This document shows positions 1-12,000 of a stretch of DNA of 64,000 bases, piece by piece; the stretch's first letter is position 1; each line of letters begins with the position of its first letter. The translations under genes were made by a program, and so were the position numbers. This DNA is from Agapetus fuscipes. Lineage: Eukaryota > Arthropoda > Insecta > Trichoptera > Glossosomatidae. The stretch is taken from positions 105,543 to 169,542 of the forward strand of contig CATOGX010000079.1 of NCBI GenBank assembly GCA_951799405.1, given 5' to 3'. The notes under the pieces are model-generated. The model did no database searches. It worked only from the letters and a program-made list of their open reading frames with translations, and had not been told where the DNA came from.

Positions 1-418
1 TTCTCAGAGATACGTGGTTGTAAATGGAATCGGACACAGTAATGCTTTTCTGGACAACGATGGATATTCATTTGTAACTTTTAGCCAAAATTCACAAAAC
101 TCCAGTTTGTTGAATTCCGCTTGCAAACCTCCATCCGAAGATCCCTATCAGAGATTCCTTTTCATGAATAATCTTCTTTAAAATATTCTTTAAATGTTTC
201 AACGATCATTTGGCTGTGATCGCTGATATAGATAAAATAAAAACAATTTTGTAATCGATTACGGGGAGTATATTATAATTACAGTTATTTTTGATGTTAT
301 TGATGATATTTTCACAAACTGTAAGTTCATTTTCAGTTACAAAATTTTCCAAATTAGCAAAAAATGCCAGGTTTTCATTCGATACAATCCTATGGTCATG
401 GCTGCTTGCGTACCACCT
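1..418. other. No recognisable gene
   Basis: AT-rich sequence with only short, unconvincing reading frames. I recognise no repeat family, RNA gene or exon here. Confidence 0.5.
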
Positions 419-973
419 TAAGGCCGTGTTCAAAAAAAAAATCCCGTTGTTTTGAAAAATATGTTTCTCATACTTTATGGCCTTAGTAAAAGAGTGGCAT
501 TAATGAAAAAAATCACGCGTGTTAAATAATTTTTTATCTTAATTTTAAAGTTAGATAAATAGAATAATGTGAATAGTTTTTGAGATAATATGAAAAAACT
601 GTTTTCAAGAATTAAATAAGTTAATTAGTTTCAGTTTTTTCATATTAGCGCAAAAACTATTCACATTATTTTATTAAAAATCACACTACAAACTAGAATT
701 TGTATCATTCTATAATAATAAAGAAAAAAAATATTTCCAAAATACAAAACAACAAAATCCGAGCAAAAAAAAGTAAAAAAAACGAGTTTTTTTAAATATT
801 TTTTTGTGGCGTCATTTTTTAAGTAATATATAAAAAAACTAACTTTAAAATTAAGATAAAAAATTATTTAACACGCGTGATTTTTTTCATTAATGTCACT
901 CTTTTACTAAGGCCATAAAGTATGAGAAACATATTTTTACAAACAACGGGATTTTTTTTTGACCGGAGTCTTA
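419..973. mobile_element. Foldback MITE with ~120-bp inverted arms
   Basis: Arms at about 430-553 and 839-962 are near-perfect reverse complements; both carry TAACACGCGTGA-like and GGCCATAAAGTATGAGAAAC segments. A second, inner inverted repeat (about 563-600 and 632-671) lies between them, so the unit could fold into a nested hairpin. There is no coding capacity. Outer ends are near CTTAAGG/CTTAAG, but a target-site duplication cannot be fixed. Superfamily unassigned. Confidence 0.75.
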
Positions 974-1214
974 AGAAGCGTCACGTACCTACCACTGGTG
1001 GTGCGCGTACCATAGTTAGGGAATCACTGTTGTAAGGAATTAAACGGGGATTTACAAAATGTCTTCCAGAGAAGAACGAGTTTCTCAACGTTTCTTCGAA
1101 GTACAGTTCATGCTTTTCGTCTCTTCATGAGATGGGATATGACATCGGCGAAACGTTGATAAACCAGTTACAATTGAGATATTTTAGGTACAATTTTGTG
1201 GACAAAATTACTAA

Positions 1215-1505
1215 CAAATTACTAAAATTATTAACACTTCGGACTCGTAACTGGAAGGTCGTGGGTTCGAATCCCGGCGGAGCACAAAAAATATACCATT
1301 TATATTTTCAAATTTGCTCTTCGCTGGGTTGAAAAATTCATAAACCTTTACCAAAGACCGGTCATCAAAAGGTCCATCCAGCCTTACAACAACTGGGTCT
1401 TGCTTGAGAATTGGCGCTTTCTACAGCGACGACCAAGCTCGCAGAGGGCTCTAGAGGTGTGATACACACAAAAACAGCGCTCACCAAATAAATCAGCCTA
1501 ATTTA
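1215..1505 (+). mobile_element. tRNA-derived SINE (family 2)
   Basis: A tRNA-like head ending in a B-box-like GGGTTCGAATCCC is followed by a conserved body that recurs at 28.6, 37.2, 38.3, 42.5 and 49.4 kb. The 3' end (AGGTGTGATACACACAAAAA then CAGCGCTCACC) matches the 3' end of the CR1/L2-like LINE at 48.2-48.7 kb, suggesting that LINE mobilises it. The A box is degraded here. Confidence 0.75.
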
Positions 1506-1592
1506 ATTAATTAATTTAACCAATTTCCTATTCATTATTCAACTTGGAGGCATCTTCTACACGAGAAGATAAGTAAGGATGCATTTTACTCT

Positions 1593-2030
1593 GAACAAAT
1601 TCCATAAACAACAAAAGTGTGACGTTTTTAAGGGGTTGTTGGTTCATACGGTGAAAGTCCATTGTTTATTTGCATGATAATCAATTTTAAATTTATTATT
1701 TAAATTAAAACACATAGTTTTAGATCAGTTTTAATCATTTATTTATATGTCTCTAACGTTTTCGCCTTACAAGATTTTTTTTGGCGAAAATGTTAGAGCC
1801 ATAAAAATAAAGATAATTAGAAAGTGAACTAAAACTGAGTGTTTTTATTAGAATAATAAATTTTAAGTTGAAAATTATACAAATATAAAATTGTGAAGTC
1901 TCTACAGCCGGGTTGCTAGATGAAAGGTTTGTTATTGGTTGCTAAGGCTCATAGTCATATTATAAAAGTATGACAATTATTATCTGCCGAGAAAAAAATC
2001 AAATTTGTTCTAGGTCCATTAGTGTGCATG
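1593..2030 (+). repeat. Diverged copy of the SDR promoter/5' flank
   Basis: Several segments line up in order with the sequence just before SDR exon 1. These are an AACAAATTCC..AACAAAA.TGTGACGT block, a GTTGCTAGA..TTTGTTATT.GTTGC block, and GCCGAGAA..ATTAGTGTG. The last block sits directly upstream of the exon 1 start at 8.5 kb. Intervening lengths differ, so it is an old, decayed duplication or an unrecognised repeat. No copy of exon 1 itself is visible after 2030. Confidence 0.4.
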
Positions 2031-2096
2031 AATAAATCTACTATTCATAGACGCTCTAGTCTTGTGTTTTTTTTTATAATTTATCTTGTGTACAAC

Positions 2097-2528
2097 TAGG
2101 GAATGCAATCTCGGTATATCGAGATCTTGAAATACCGAGATCTCGCATCAATCTTGAAAGACCAATCTCGCATCGAAAACAGTGCGAGATCTCGCAAGAT
2201 TTGCGAGATCAAGCGACAGCGCGCTACGTGTGCTATCGTTATTTTATTTTTATTAGTTATCGCATGAGTTAACTGATAAACATTATAAATTATTGTCTAT
2301 GATTCTGATCAGCTTGTATTTCTGATTCTAATAAAAAAAATCACAATAAAAGTTTTTTTAATATACTTTCCTTATCAACCTAAAGCAAAATGACACTTTT
2401 TAGCAAAAAAATGTAACCATGTGGCCACCAAATGCGAGATCTTGCAAATACCGAGATCTCGCGAGATCGGATTTACATAATCTCGCAAATACCGAGATTG
2501 CGATTTTGCTGCAAGATTGCATTCCCTA
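2097..2528. mobile_element. hAT-type MITE
   Basis: Terminal inverted repeats TAGGGAATGCAATCT / AGATTGCATTCCCTA bound a 432-bp unit, flanked by a perfect 8-bp target-site duplication TGTACAAC (2089-2096 and 2529-2536). The 8-bp TSD and TAGGG start fit hAT. The interior is full of CGAGATCTCG / CTCGCGAGAT palindromes. No transposase. Confidence 0.88.
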
Positions 2529-3002
2529 TGTACAACCCATACTTGACACTGGAAACCCATACCTACTTGGCACTCTTCGCGGGAAATCGCAAATTTTGAA
2601 GAAGAAGAAGAAGTATGACGATGCGGTTTTGGTTGTTGTGTTGTTATTTACATTCATTTTTCAGTTACATAAGATTACATAAGTTAGAAAACACTCTCAA
2701 CGCGTCAGTGAGCTGATTCATAACGGCGATTCTAATTTACTTGTACCTACCTGCGAATGGTGTGCTGCAGTGTGGCCGGCACATTTTGTAACAAAATATA
2801 TCGCATAGTGGCATTTATATCCTCCCTACACCATCGAAGATCATTCTTGCGTGATTGTTTTATTATAAAATGGCGGTTCTTTATACTATGCACTTGAAAT
2901 TACCTTGTCCGGACGAAAACTCTACATCCCACATTCTTGTGCAATTGTTATGTAGGTACCTATGTCTTTTTTTAATGCCGCCCCTTGTCAGGTATATATA
3001 CT

Positions 3003-3275
3003 GACTTAATCTTATCTAATCTAATCTAATCTAAGCTGCAAATATATTTATCATTTAAGATTTATATTAAATGCATTCCCACAAGCAGACATGTATGATT
3101 TCGCGCTAACACATGCCGCATGTGGACCTACATTATAAAAACCCAATCTCAAATGAACATAAGCCCTGCAACTCTTGCCGTCCTTCCCTGAAACAGGGGT
3201 AACATTGGCAAAGTGAACCATTTTTTACAGTATGGGTGGTCAGCCGCATACCAACCTATAAGTCAAGGAAATTAA
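3003..3275 (-). repeat. LINE 3'-UTR repeat (family A)
   Basis: Antisense copy of the repeat that forms the 3' UTR of the LINE ending at 61.4 kb. On the + strand it opens with (TAATC)n/TCTAATCTAA, the reverse of a LINE 3' tail, then runs through the CCCTGAAACAGGGGT and GGTGGTCAGCCGCATACC motifs. It is a 5'-truncated LINE copy consisting of 3' UTR only. Confidence 0.8.
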
Positions 3276-3352
3276 TAATAAATAGAACTTAATAATAAAT
3301 AATAATAATTGGGCAATTTTTATGTAGCGCCATTTCGTGGCACTAGCCAGTC

Positions 3353-3587
3353 CAGTGGCGAAGGGTGCCATACAAGCCGGTTTGCATCGGCTTCCCTTTT
3401 AAAATTATGTAAAAAAGTAGTTAAAAATATATAGGCACAAAGTAAAAAAATACATTTAAAACCAAAGAAACAATACGTATTTTTCCCCCATTGAAACCAT
3501 GCAGTCTACTTTAATATCATTTCTACTTTATCTCATTTTAAACGGGAAACCGATGGAAACCGGCTTGTATGGCGCCCTTCGCCACTG
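3353..3587. mobile_element. hAT-type MITE
   Basis: A 235-bp unit with inverted ends CAGTGGCGAAGGGTGCCATA / its complement, extending ~50 bp inward. Flanks CTAGCCAG (3343-3350) and CTAGCCAC (3588-3595) make an 8-bp TSD with one mismatch, with two extra bases on the left. No coding capacity. Confidence 0.82.
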
Positions 3588-3699
3588 CTAGCCACACCAA
3601 GGGTGCTTTTATGTGTTGAAGCTTATGTTAAACAAATTTGTCTTAAGCAACTTCCTGAAACTGCCAACACTGGTCTCTCTTCTTAACTCCAGAGGTAGA

Positions 3700-5345
3700 C
3701 TGTTTCAGCAGGATGGACCAGCCGAACTGTCTGTCTCCGTCTCTCCGAAACCGGTTCTGTTCGGTCGAAGTGACAGTTGAAGCCTGTTTACGGCGTCACT
3801 CTGTGCAGAACGAAGAATGCGTCTCCACTCCACAATTTACACAAGTACGATGGGGCAACTCCTCTGAGGGTGTTAAAAACAGAAACACATATTTTGTACT
3901 CAATCCTCTCTGGGACTCACAGCCAATGAAGGCGCTGCAACCAAGGAGAGACATGGTCAGTTTTTCGTCCCCCCAAAAGTTATGTGACTGCAGCATTAAA
4001 TACAGACTGCAGTCTAGGCTGCTGAAACCTGGAAAGACCCCAGAACAGACCATTGCAATAATCCAGTCTCGACACAACAAAAGACGCAATGAGAGCCTTA
4101 ACAGCTTCAGATGTCTTTAGTAGAATGAACAGTTTCCGACCCATCTCAACTGCCTCGAAGGTGAAAGAAACGGGAGCTCACAGTCGAGATTTTTTGAGTA
4201 CCTACTTATAGAGAGAGTGTTTTTAAGATGGATACCAAGAAACTTAATTGAGCTGGATGGATTTATGTCCAGACCCATTATTTTGATTGGTGAAGAGCCA
4301 AGTTTCCTACCAGGAGACGACATCCAAATGAATTCTGTCTTGTCTGAATTAATCTTTAGGCGACCCTTTGCCATCAACTCAGCCACCGCCTCAATTCACC
4401 GGACCATTTCAAGACTACAGGCATCTGTCATAGATGGCTGACAGAATCGACAAAGTAAAATATCGTCTAATCTAATCTAATCTAAGCTGCAAAGATATAT
4501 ATCATTTAAGATTTATATTAAATGCATTCCCACAAGCAGACATGTATAATTTCGCGCTAACACATACCGCATGTGGACCTACAATATAAAAATCCAATCT
4601 CAAATGAACATAAGCTCTGCAACTCTTACCGTCCTTCCCTGAAACAGGGGTGACATTGGCAAAGTGAACCATTTTTTACAGTATGGGTGGTCAGCCGCAT
4701 ACCAACCTATACCTAAGTCAAGGAACAAACATCGCAAATTACATTTTTTAAATCAATAAACAATAATATAAACATGGACACTAAAAAAAACTAAATCATA
4801 AAACCAATTTCACTTTAATAAACCCTAGCCGCCAACATTACAGATCGACCGCCATTTCTTTCTATCGTCAGCATATGAATAGTAGTTACTGCCGTTCATG
4901 AACAGGGCTCTCAAGATCATTTGTGTACAGGATCCTGCACAGATCCCTGAGACACGCCACAGTCCATGGGCATACCTGATGACTCACTATCAACTACCAC
5001 AGCCTGACATCTGCCTTTAATCTGATTTTTTTTCATCTGCCTAGCATCTTAATTACGAAGATATCAATTTAGATACTCCTCCTCGGACTCCATACAATCT
5101 ATCGAGCTTAGCGATGAGTATATTTTGGTCAACTGTGTCGAAGGCAGCGCCCATGTCAAGTACTGCCACCGTGGCAAGAGCACCGTCCCTATCGCATCTA
5201 TCACATCACATCATTCACGATTTGAAGTAAGGCAGGCAGTCTCAGTGAAATGAGCTTTTATAATTGCTGACTGAAACTTTGACAGATATCCGCCACGCTT
5301 TATGTGCTGGGTGAGTTGCCAAACAACGGCCTTCTCAATATATAT
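3700..5345 (-). pseudogene. CR1/L2-like LINE remnant (reverse transcriptase)
   Basis: Read on the minus strand, the pieces are colinear with a CR1/L2/Rex-type reverse transcriptase. A template-grip segment ending HFTETACL lies near 5250, motif A LDMGAAFDTVDQ near 5150, LKINSDKTEFIW near 4350, and SRLDYCNGL near 4060. A DHVSPWLQRLHWL-like segment follows near 3920. Frames are broken by stops and shifts, and a LINE 3'-UTR repeat (4466-4770) has inserted in the middle. YADD was not located. Non-functional. I assign the clade only loosely. Confidence 0.75.
4466..4875 (-). repeat. LINE 3'-UTR repeat (family A) with ORF tail
   Basis: Antisense copy of the family-A 3' UTR, starting at its TCTAATCTAA tail. 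It appears to extend to about 4875 into the end of that LINE's ORF (a GACCGCCATTTCTTTCTATC segment resembling antisense of the C-terminus). It interrupts the older CR1/L2-like remnant. Confidence 0.7.
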
Positions 5346-6384
5346 TTTTTTTAATTTTGACTTCATCCCTATCATCATCCAGCATTCTTGTGTTATACTT
5401 TAACGTAATTTTCAATGCTGGTCCTTGGCAAGTAGGTGTATATCTCGGACGGATACAGACAAAGGCTAAGCTTTAAAATTTCTCGCATGATTGCTTTAAT
5501 GTCGATTTTGAATGTAAGTTCACACGATGATTCTGACCTGTCCAGACGAATAACCAACATTCAACAATCTTAAGTAGGTATTTCTTTTATGTCGATATTG
5601 GACGTCTACCCCTATAAACATTTCATTCCAGTATTACAGAGTAAATTGTTCGGATTTTACCCTCAAAAATCTTAAAAATGTAATTTGAGTGCAACAACAC
5701 TCAATTTGGAAAATAAACTCCGATTGGATGCATGTTGCTTATTATTGTCTGCATGAAATACTCGTCCGTTCAGCATTTTTAGATTCAGATGTTGACGCAC
5801 AGAAACGATAGTCTGTAGGTGCATTCCATTTTTGCTTGTCACTTTTGTCTTGAGCTGAATCAATCAACCACAGATGATTGTAATGCAAGCAGCAAGTCGT
5901 ACAGGACCAAAGGCGAGAAGCAAGGACTTTTCTCGAAAATGAAAAAATACATTAAACAGAGAATGCCATTTTCCGAAAAATAATCCCAGATTGCCGCTTT
6001 TGGTTCTACACGTGTGTAAAAATGCCACCCAAGAGCGATAGTCTGTGAGAGAAATAAGAAAAATACGGTTCATTTGTCATTTGTGCGAGAGTACGAACCA
6101 TACAAAACAAACAAAAAGCACTATCTTTCACTCGGTTGCCTTGCACATTAATTAATGGTTTTGAACATATCTGAATAAGAAAAGAAAAGAAGATGTCCAG
6201 TCTGACCTTGACATGTATGTGTTCTTTGAAAAAATATTGGCTCAAGAAAAATATGTGATATCTTGTCAGTTGTACACAAAGCGTCACTCGGTGCGGACCA
6301 TAGAGTGCGGACCTATAGCAATAAAGCAATTTTGAAGTCTCGTTGTCAGTGGATTTAAAATATGACAATAATTTCGAGTAGTAA
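5346..6384. other. Unassigned intergenic sequence
   Basis: Reading frames here (for example minus 6368-6006) show no recognisable domain and no codon bias unlike the flanks. No RNA gene or clear repeat boundary was seen. Confidence 0.4.
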
Positions 6385-6620
6385 TGAAATGAATCTGTAA
6401 TCTAATTTGCAAAGATATATTGGCATTTATGGCCCACAAGCAAGTATATGTGAGTTCACGCTTACACAAACGTACAAATTAAACCAAACCTCACATGAAG
6501 ATAAACTTTGCAACTCCGGCCGGCTTTCCCTGAAACCGTGGTGGCATTGGTAAAAGTGAATCAAGTCTGTACCTACAGCATGGGGGGTCAGCCTCATACC
6601 GACCTTTTAGTCAAGGAACA
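6385..6620 (-). repeat. LINE 3'-UTR repeat (diverged family A)
   Basis: Antisense copy with the same order of motifs (GTTGCAAAGATATAT-like start, CCCTGAAACCGTGGTGGCAT, GGGGTCAGCCTCATACC, AGTCAAGGAAC), more diverged than its neighbours. Confidence 0.7.
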
Positions 6621-7019
6621 CCAAAAAATTGGAAGTGATGTACTTAATTAACAAACTTAAAATTAAAATAAAATTTTACGAAATTAAAACTTGAGTAATT
6701 AATAAGTAAAGAAAATTAAATAAAATAAAAAATTGTGACAAAATGCAGTCTCGTTGCTGAGGAAAAGGAAAAGTTAAATTTTGAGTCCTGTAACTTTGCC
6801 GGCAGAAGAAAAAATAATTTAAATTTTGTCTGTAGTTGCTTCCGAAAAAATATTTTTTGATTTGCCATTTTTAAATTATTAAAGACACATAACTAACAGG
6901 AAAGGCCATACATGTATTCCAAAATAATTTAGTTTTAGATTGTAGATTTTGTTTCTTAGTATAATATACTATGTACCTATATTATTTCCAAATCGATGTA
7001 AATATAACATCCACGAAGA

Positions 7020-7260
7020 AAGCTTGCAACGGTTCAGTGAACGACACAGTGACAAAACGACACATGGCAGAACGACACATGACAGAACAACACATGACAG
7101 AACATTACAATGATAGTACCTACATCACATGACAAAACATCACTACGGCAAAACATTGCTGGAAAGTATATCACAATGACAAAATATCACATGACAAAAC
7201 ATCACATACCTAAAACAGAACATACCATAAACAGCACATGAAAAAACATCACATATTTAC
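7020..7260. repeat. Degenerate minisatellite
   Basis: Irregular repeats of about 15-18 bp built on ACATGACAAAACATCAC and GACACATGACAGAAC. The unit resembles the 15-bp GACAAAATGTCCACC arrays at 36.4 and 38.6 kb, but the relationship is uncertain. Confidence 0.6.
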
Positions 7261-7502
7261 AATAATAAAAACTACACAGTTAAAATGTTTTACTCGGATA
7301 TTAGACGAACCGTCATAAGAGAACTTAACATTATTCGCGACGTAGCTAACGTCTTCGGTTCATTCTTAGTCGTCGTGCAGAGAGGGTGTCTCCCGAAGAC
7401 GTTAGCTACGTCGCTAACGAAACGTCGAGAATAATGTAGGTTTTCTTATAACGGTTCGTCAAATATCCGAGTAATAAATTTTAACTGCGTAGTTATTATT
7501 AT
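7261..7502. mobile_element. Foldback MITE
   Basis: A ~240-bp unit whose two halves are inverted copies. CTCGGATATTAGACGAACCG on the left matches the complement of the CGGTTCGTCAAATATCCGAG on the right, and both arms carry GACGTAGCTAACGTCTTCGG. It would form a long hairpin. No coding capacity and no certain TSD. Confidence 0.78.
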
Positions 7503-7801
7503 TGAAAATATGTCAAACGACCGTAACCCAAACCTAAATCTAACAAAACAGAAAACACCATAAACCGAATGAAAAAAATGTGAAACATGAGAAAATGGAA
7601 CTCATGCATACAGGTATATTGTTTGGTACAGCTTATAAAAAAATTAACGCCCTCGATTTTCATTATTAGAAAAAAAAACACTCAATAAGCTACACATAAA
7701 GAACAACTTCTTTCCGTGTTATTCCCGACAGAGTTGCTTATGGCGTGTGGAAGCATAATAACTGTTTGTGTTGTTTGTGATGTTTTTTCATGTGCCGTTT
7801 A

Positions 7802-7965
7802 TGCATGTGGACCTACAATATAAAAACCCAATCTCAAATGAACATAAGCCCTGCAACTCTTGCCGACCTTCTCTGAAACAGGGGTGACATTGGCAAAGTG
7901 AACCATTTTTTACAGTATGGGTGGTCAACCTCATACCAACCTATCAGTCAAGGAATACAAGCAAT
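7802..7965 (-). repeat. LINE 3'-UTR repeat (family A, partial)
   Basis: Antisense fragment from GCATGTGGACCTACAATATA to AGTCAAGGAATAC. It lacks the (TAATC)n tail side. Confidence 0.8.
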
Positions 7966-8259
7966 GAAATACATTCAAATATATAAAACAAATGAACACT
8001 AAACAATTAAATAGTAAAAAATTAAAACCTACAAACATATTCTTAAAAAAAATATATTTTAAAAGCCTCAGCTTTAACAGATAAGTAAGGTATTTTTCAA
8101 TGAGCTTTTTGGCTGTTTTTTGTTGTAGTTTATTGTTTACCTGTCTTTGAATATTATTTTATTTGCAATGTGAATCGTATCAGCAACTAATATACATAAA
8201 TTATAGGTCAATCAATCGATCAAAATATTTGCGAGATGCTAATAATGGAACAAATTCCG

Positions 8260-8568
8260 TCGACAACAAAATTGTGACGTAACATGTCAGATTGCTAGAG
8301 AAAACGCTAACTTTGTTTTTTATCAGTTGCTTGGGTTTATTACCCTCCGTCGTTTGTCATGGTAAATGGTAATAATAGACTCGGCACATATTCCATAAGC
8401 AAAAAATGTGACTTGAAATTCTCGGATTGCTAGAGAGAAGGATAGCTAAATTTTTGTTATTCGTTGCAAAGGTTAGTTACAAAGTGTGGACCTGAGAGGT
8501 TTGGCCGCCGAGAATAATTCAATTCATTTTGGAACATCCGTTTGTTATTAGTGTGACATTGCAGACAA
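8260..8568 (+). promoter_or_regulatory. Probable promoter/5' UTR of the SDR gene
   Basis: The stretch before the exon 1 ATG holds two diverged direct copies (about 8262-8340 and 8388-8475) of a block with ATTCC..AACAAAA.TGTGAC followed by GGATTGCTAGAGA and TTTGTTAT..GTTGC. A third, poorer copy lies at 1.6-1.96 kb. I see no TATA box, and the transcription start is not identifiable. The promoter role is inferred from position only. Confidence 0.35.
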
Positions 8569-8716
8569 ATGCAATTCTTCATCATAAACTTTAAGTATCA
8601 AGCGCTCCTGATCGGACTTTTTGTCCATCTGATTATAATCGATCAGAGGAACAAACAGTACAACCGCTTGCCGGACCCTCTTCCAAACAGGACTGGCCTG
8701 GTCGCTGTGGTGACAG
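8569..8716 (+). CDS. DHRSX-like short-chain dehydrogenase, exon 1
   Basis: Opens with ATG and encodes 49 codons plus one base. A hydrophobic N-terminal segment (about residues 2-24, rich in F, I, L, V) is probably a membrane anchor or signal anchor. A short linker and the first Rossmann strand (GLVAVVTG) follow. The exon ends ACAG|GTGAGA, a consensus donor. Its last base joins GG at 32032 to complete a Gly codon and make TGGGRGLG, the SDR cofactor motif TGxxxGxG. The start was chosen because it is the only ATG giving an in-frame N-terminus of family-like length. Phase and motif continuity across a 23.3-kb intron make the join convincing. The best family match from memory is DHRSX (polyprenol dehydrogenase) or a related retinol-dehydrogenase-like SDR. 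Confidence 0.82.
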
Positions 8717-8889
8717 GTGAGACAAATTAAAACATTATTTTGTAATCCTTATGTTCGATGCAGAGGTTCCTAAAGTGGTTCGTATGGAATCCAATGGCTC
8801 CATTACGTCATGCTAAGGGTCTTCTCCTACGGAAATCCTTGAGTTCATCTCGACAATACTCACTATGAGTATTCAAATGAGCTCGAGTG

Positions 8890-9000
8890 TGCGCCAGAGG
8901 CAGTTGGGATGGGTCGGAAACTGTGACATCTGAAGCTGTTAAGGCTCTCATTGCGTCTTTGGTTGTGTCGAGACTGGACTATTGCAATATATATATATAT
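8890..9000 (+). pseudogene. CR1/L2-like LINE fragment
   Basis: Encodes VKALIASLVVSRLDYCN, the conserved segment after the RT palm in CR1/L2-type LINEs. It is cut off at its 3' side by insertion of the Helitron at 9002 after an (AT)n run. Confidence 0.75.
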
Positions 9001-9001
9001 A

Positions 9002-12000
9002 CTAGCAGACTGACCGTGCTGCGCACGGCTGTCTGCTAGGCCCTTCGGGCAGTGTAAGTCTGGCATCGCAATAATTTTTCCTCACACCTCCTTCATAGTA
9101 ATTAAATGCTTTAAGAAGTAATTTGAAAAAAAAATTGCGGTAAAAGGGTTATTTAGTTCTTTCATGTTCTGAGTATCTTGTATGAAGCATGAGGTATGAG
9201 TCTGACCTCCCTTAGGTACCTTAAAAAAATGTTCACTGAACGAATGTTTCTCTGTTTCTGAAAAGGTCGGCAAAAGTTGTAGGGCTTATGGTCAAGAGAG
9301 GCTGAAATTTTTATTTGTAATTACACATGCAGCGTTTGTAAGCGCAAACTCACTCATGTCTGCTTAGGGGCATGCATTCAATATGAATTATAAAATGTAT
9401 GTATGCAACTTAGATTTATATTCTAAAATTAAAAACATCAAGTGCCACAATTATATGTTAGCGTGAAAAAACATTTGCCAGCCTGAGCGTGTGAATTATA
9501 TTTGAATTGATTTGCATTGAATATGAATTATAAAATGTACCTATGCAACTTAGATTAATATTCTAATATTGAAAACATCAAGTGCCACAATTATATGTTA
9601 GCGTGAAAAAACATTTGCCAGCTTGTGGGTGTGCATTGTATTTGAATCATCAAATCTCTTTTGTGCAACTTTAGATTATAAATTAAGATAACCGTTGTTT
9701 AAGGATTTTTCAAACTCAAATTCCTTGACTTAAGGGTTAGTATGAGGCTCACCACCCATATCGCATAAATGGGTTCACTTAACTAATGTTCCCCCTGTTT
9801 CTGAAAAGGTCGGCAAAAGTTGCAGAGCTTATGTGCATGAGAGGCCTTAATTTTAATTTGTAAGTTCACATGCAGCATTTCTAAGCGGGAACTCACTCGT
9901 GTCTCCATGGAAGCATGCATTGAATATGAATTATAAAATGTATCTATTCAACTTAGATTTATATTCTAATATTAAAAACATCAAGTGCCACAATTATATG
10001 TTAGCGTGAAATGACATTTGCCAGCTTATGGGTGTGCATTTAATTTTAATCATCAAATAAGTTTTTTTGCAACTTTAGATTATAAATTAAGATTAACGTT
10101 GTTTAAGGATTTTTCAAACTCAAATCCTTGACTGATAGGTTGGTATGCGGCTGACCACCCATACTGTGAAAAATGGTTCACTTTGTTAATGTCACCCCTG
10201 TTTCAGGGAAGGATGGCAAGAGTTGCAGGGCTTATGTTCATTAGAGATGGGTTAGTATGAGCCTGAATACCCATATCGCAAAAAATGGTTCATTTGAAAA
10301 ATGTTTCCCCTGTTTTTGAAAAGGGTGGCAAAAGTTGCAGGGCTCATGTTCATTACAGGCCTTAATTTGAATTTGAAAGTTCACATACAGCATTTATAAG
10401 CGCGAATCCACTCGTGTCTCCAGGGGGGCATGCATTGAATATGAATTATAAAAGTTATTGTATCTGTGCAACTTAGATTATATATTCTAATATTTAAAAA
10501 AAATCAAGCGCCACAACTATATGTTAGCGTGAAATGACATTTGCCAGTTTGTGGGCGTGCATTCAATTTGAATCATCAAATAACTTTTTTTGCAACTTTA
10601 GATTATAAATTAAATTTAACGTTGTTGAAGGATTTTTCAAACTCAAATCCTTGACTTATAGGTAAGTATGAGCCTGAATACCCATATCGCAAAAAATGGT
10701 TCACTTGACAAATGTTTCCCCTGTTTTTGAAAAGGTTGGCAAAAGTTGCAGGGCTTATGTTCATTAGAGGCCTTAATTTTAATTTGTAAGTTCACATGCA
10801 GCATTTATAAGTGCGAACCCACTCGTGTCTCCAGGGGGGCATGCATTGAATATGAATTATAAAAGTTATTGTATCTGTGCAACTTAGATTATATATTCTA
10901 ATAATATTTAAAAAAATCAAGCGCAACAACTATATGTTAGCGTGAAATGACATTTGCCAGTTTGTGGGCGTGCATTCAATTTGAATCATCAAATAACTTT
11001 TTTTGCAACTTTAGATTATAAATTAAATTTAACGTTGTTAAAGGATTTTTTAAACTCAAATCCTTGACGGATAGGTAAGTATGAGCTTGAATACCCATAT
11101 CGCAAAAAATGGTTACCTTGACAAATGTTTCCCCTGTTTTTAAAAAGGTTGGCAAAAGTTGCAGGGCTTATGTTCATTAGAGGCCATAATTTTAATTTGT
11201 AAGTTCACATGCAGCATTTATAAGTGCGAACCCACTCGTGTCTCGAATATGAATTATTAAAGTTATTGTATCTGTGCAACTTAGATTTATATTCTAATAT
11301 ATTAAAAACATCAAGTGCCACAATTAAGTATATGTTAGCGTGAAATGACATTTTCCAGCTTGTGGGTGTGCATTGTATTTTAATCATCAAAACTCTTTTT
11401 TGCAACTTTAGATTATAAATTAAGATAACCGTTGTTTAAGGATGTTTCAAACTCAAATTCCTTGACTTATAGGTTAGTATGAGCCTGAACACTCATATCG
11501 TAAAAAATGGCTCACTTACAAATGTTCCCCCTGTTTATGAAAAGGTCGGCAAAAATTGCAGAGCTTATGTTCATTAGAGGCCTTAATAATAATTTATAAG
11601 TTCACATGTAGCATTTCTAAGCGGGAACTCACTCGTGTCTCCATGGGGGCACGCATTGAATATGAATTATAAAAGTTATTGTATCTATGCAACTTAGATT
11701 ATATATTCTAATAATATTAAAAACATCAAGTGCCACAATTATATGTTAGCGTGAAATGACATTTGCCAGCTTGTGGGTGTGCATTATATTTGAATCATCA
11801 AAACTCTTTTGTGCAACTTTAGATTATAAATTAAGATAACCGTTGTTTAAGGATTTTTCAAACTCAAATTCCTTCAAGTAAGGGTTATTATGAGGCTTAC
11901 CACCCATATCGCATAAATGGGTTCACTTAACAAATGTTCCCCCTGTTTCTGTAAAGGTCGGCAAAAGTTGCAGGGCTTATGGTTATGAGAGGCTGAAATT

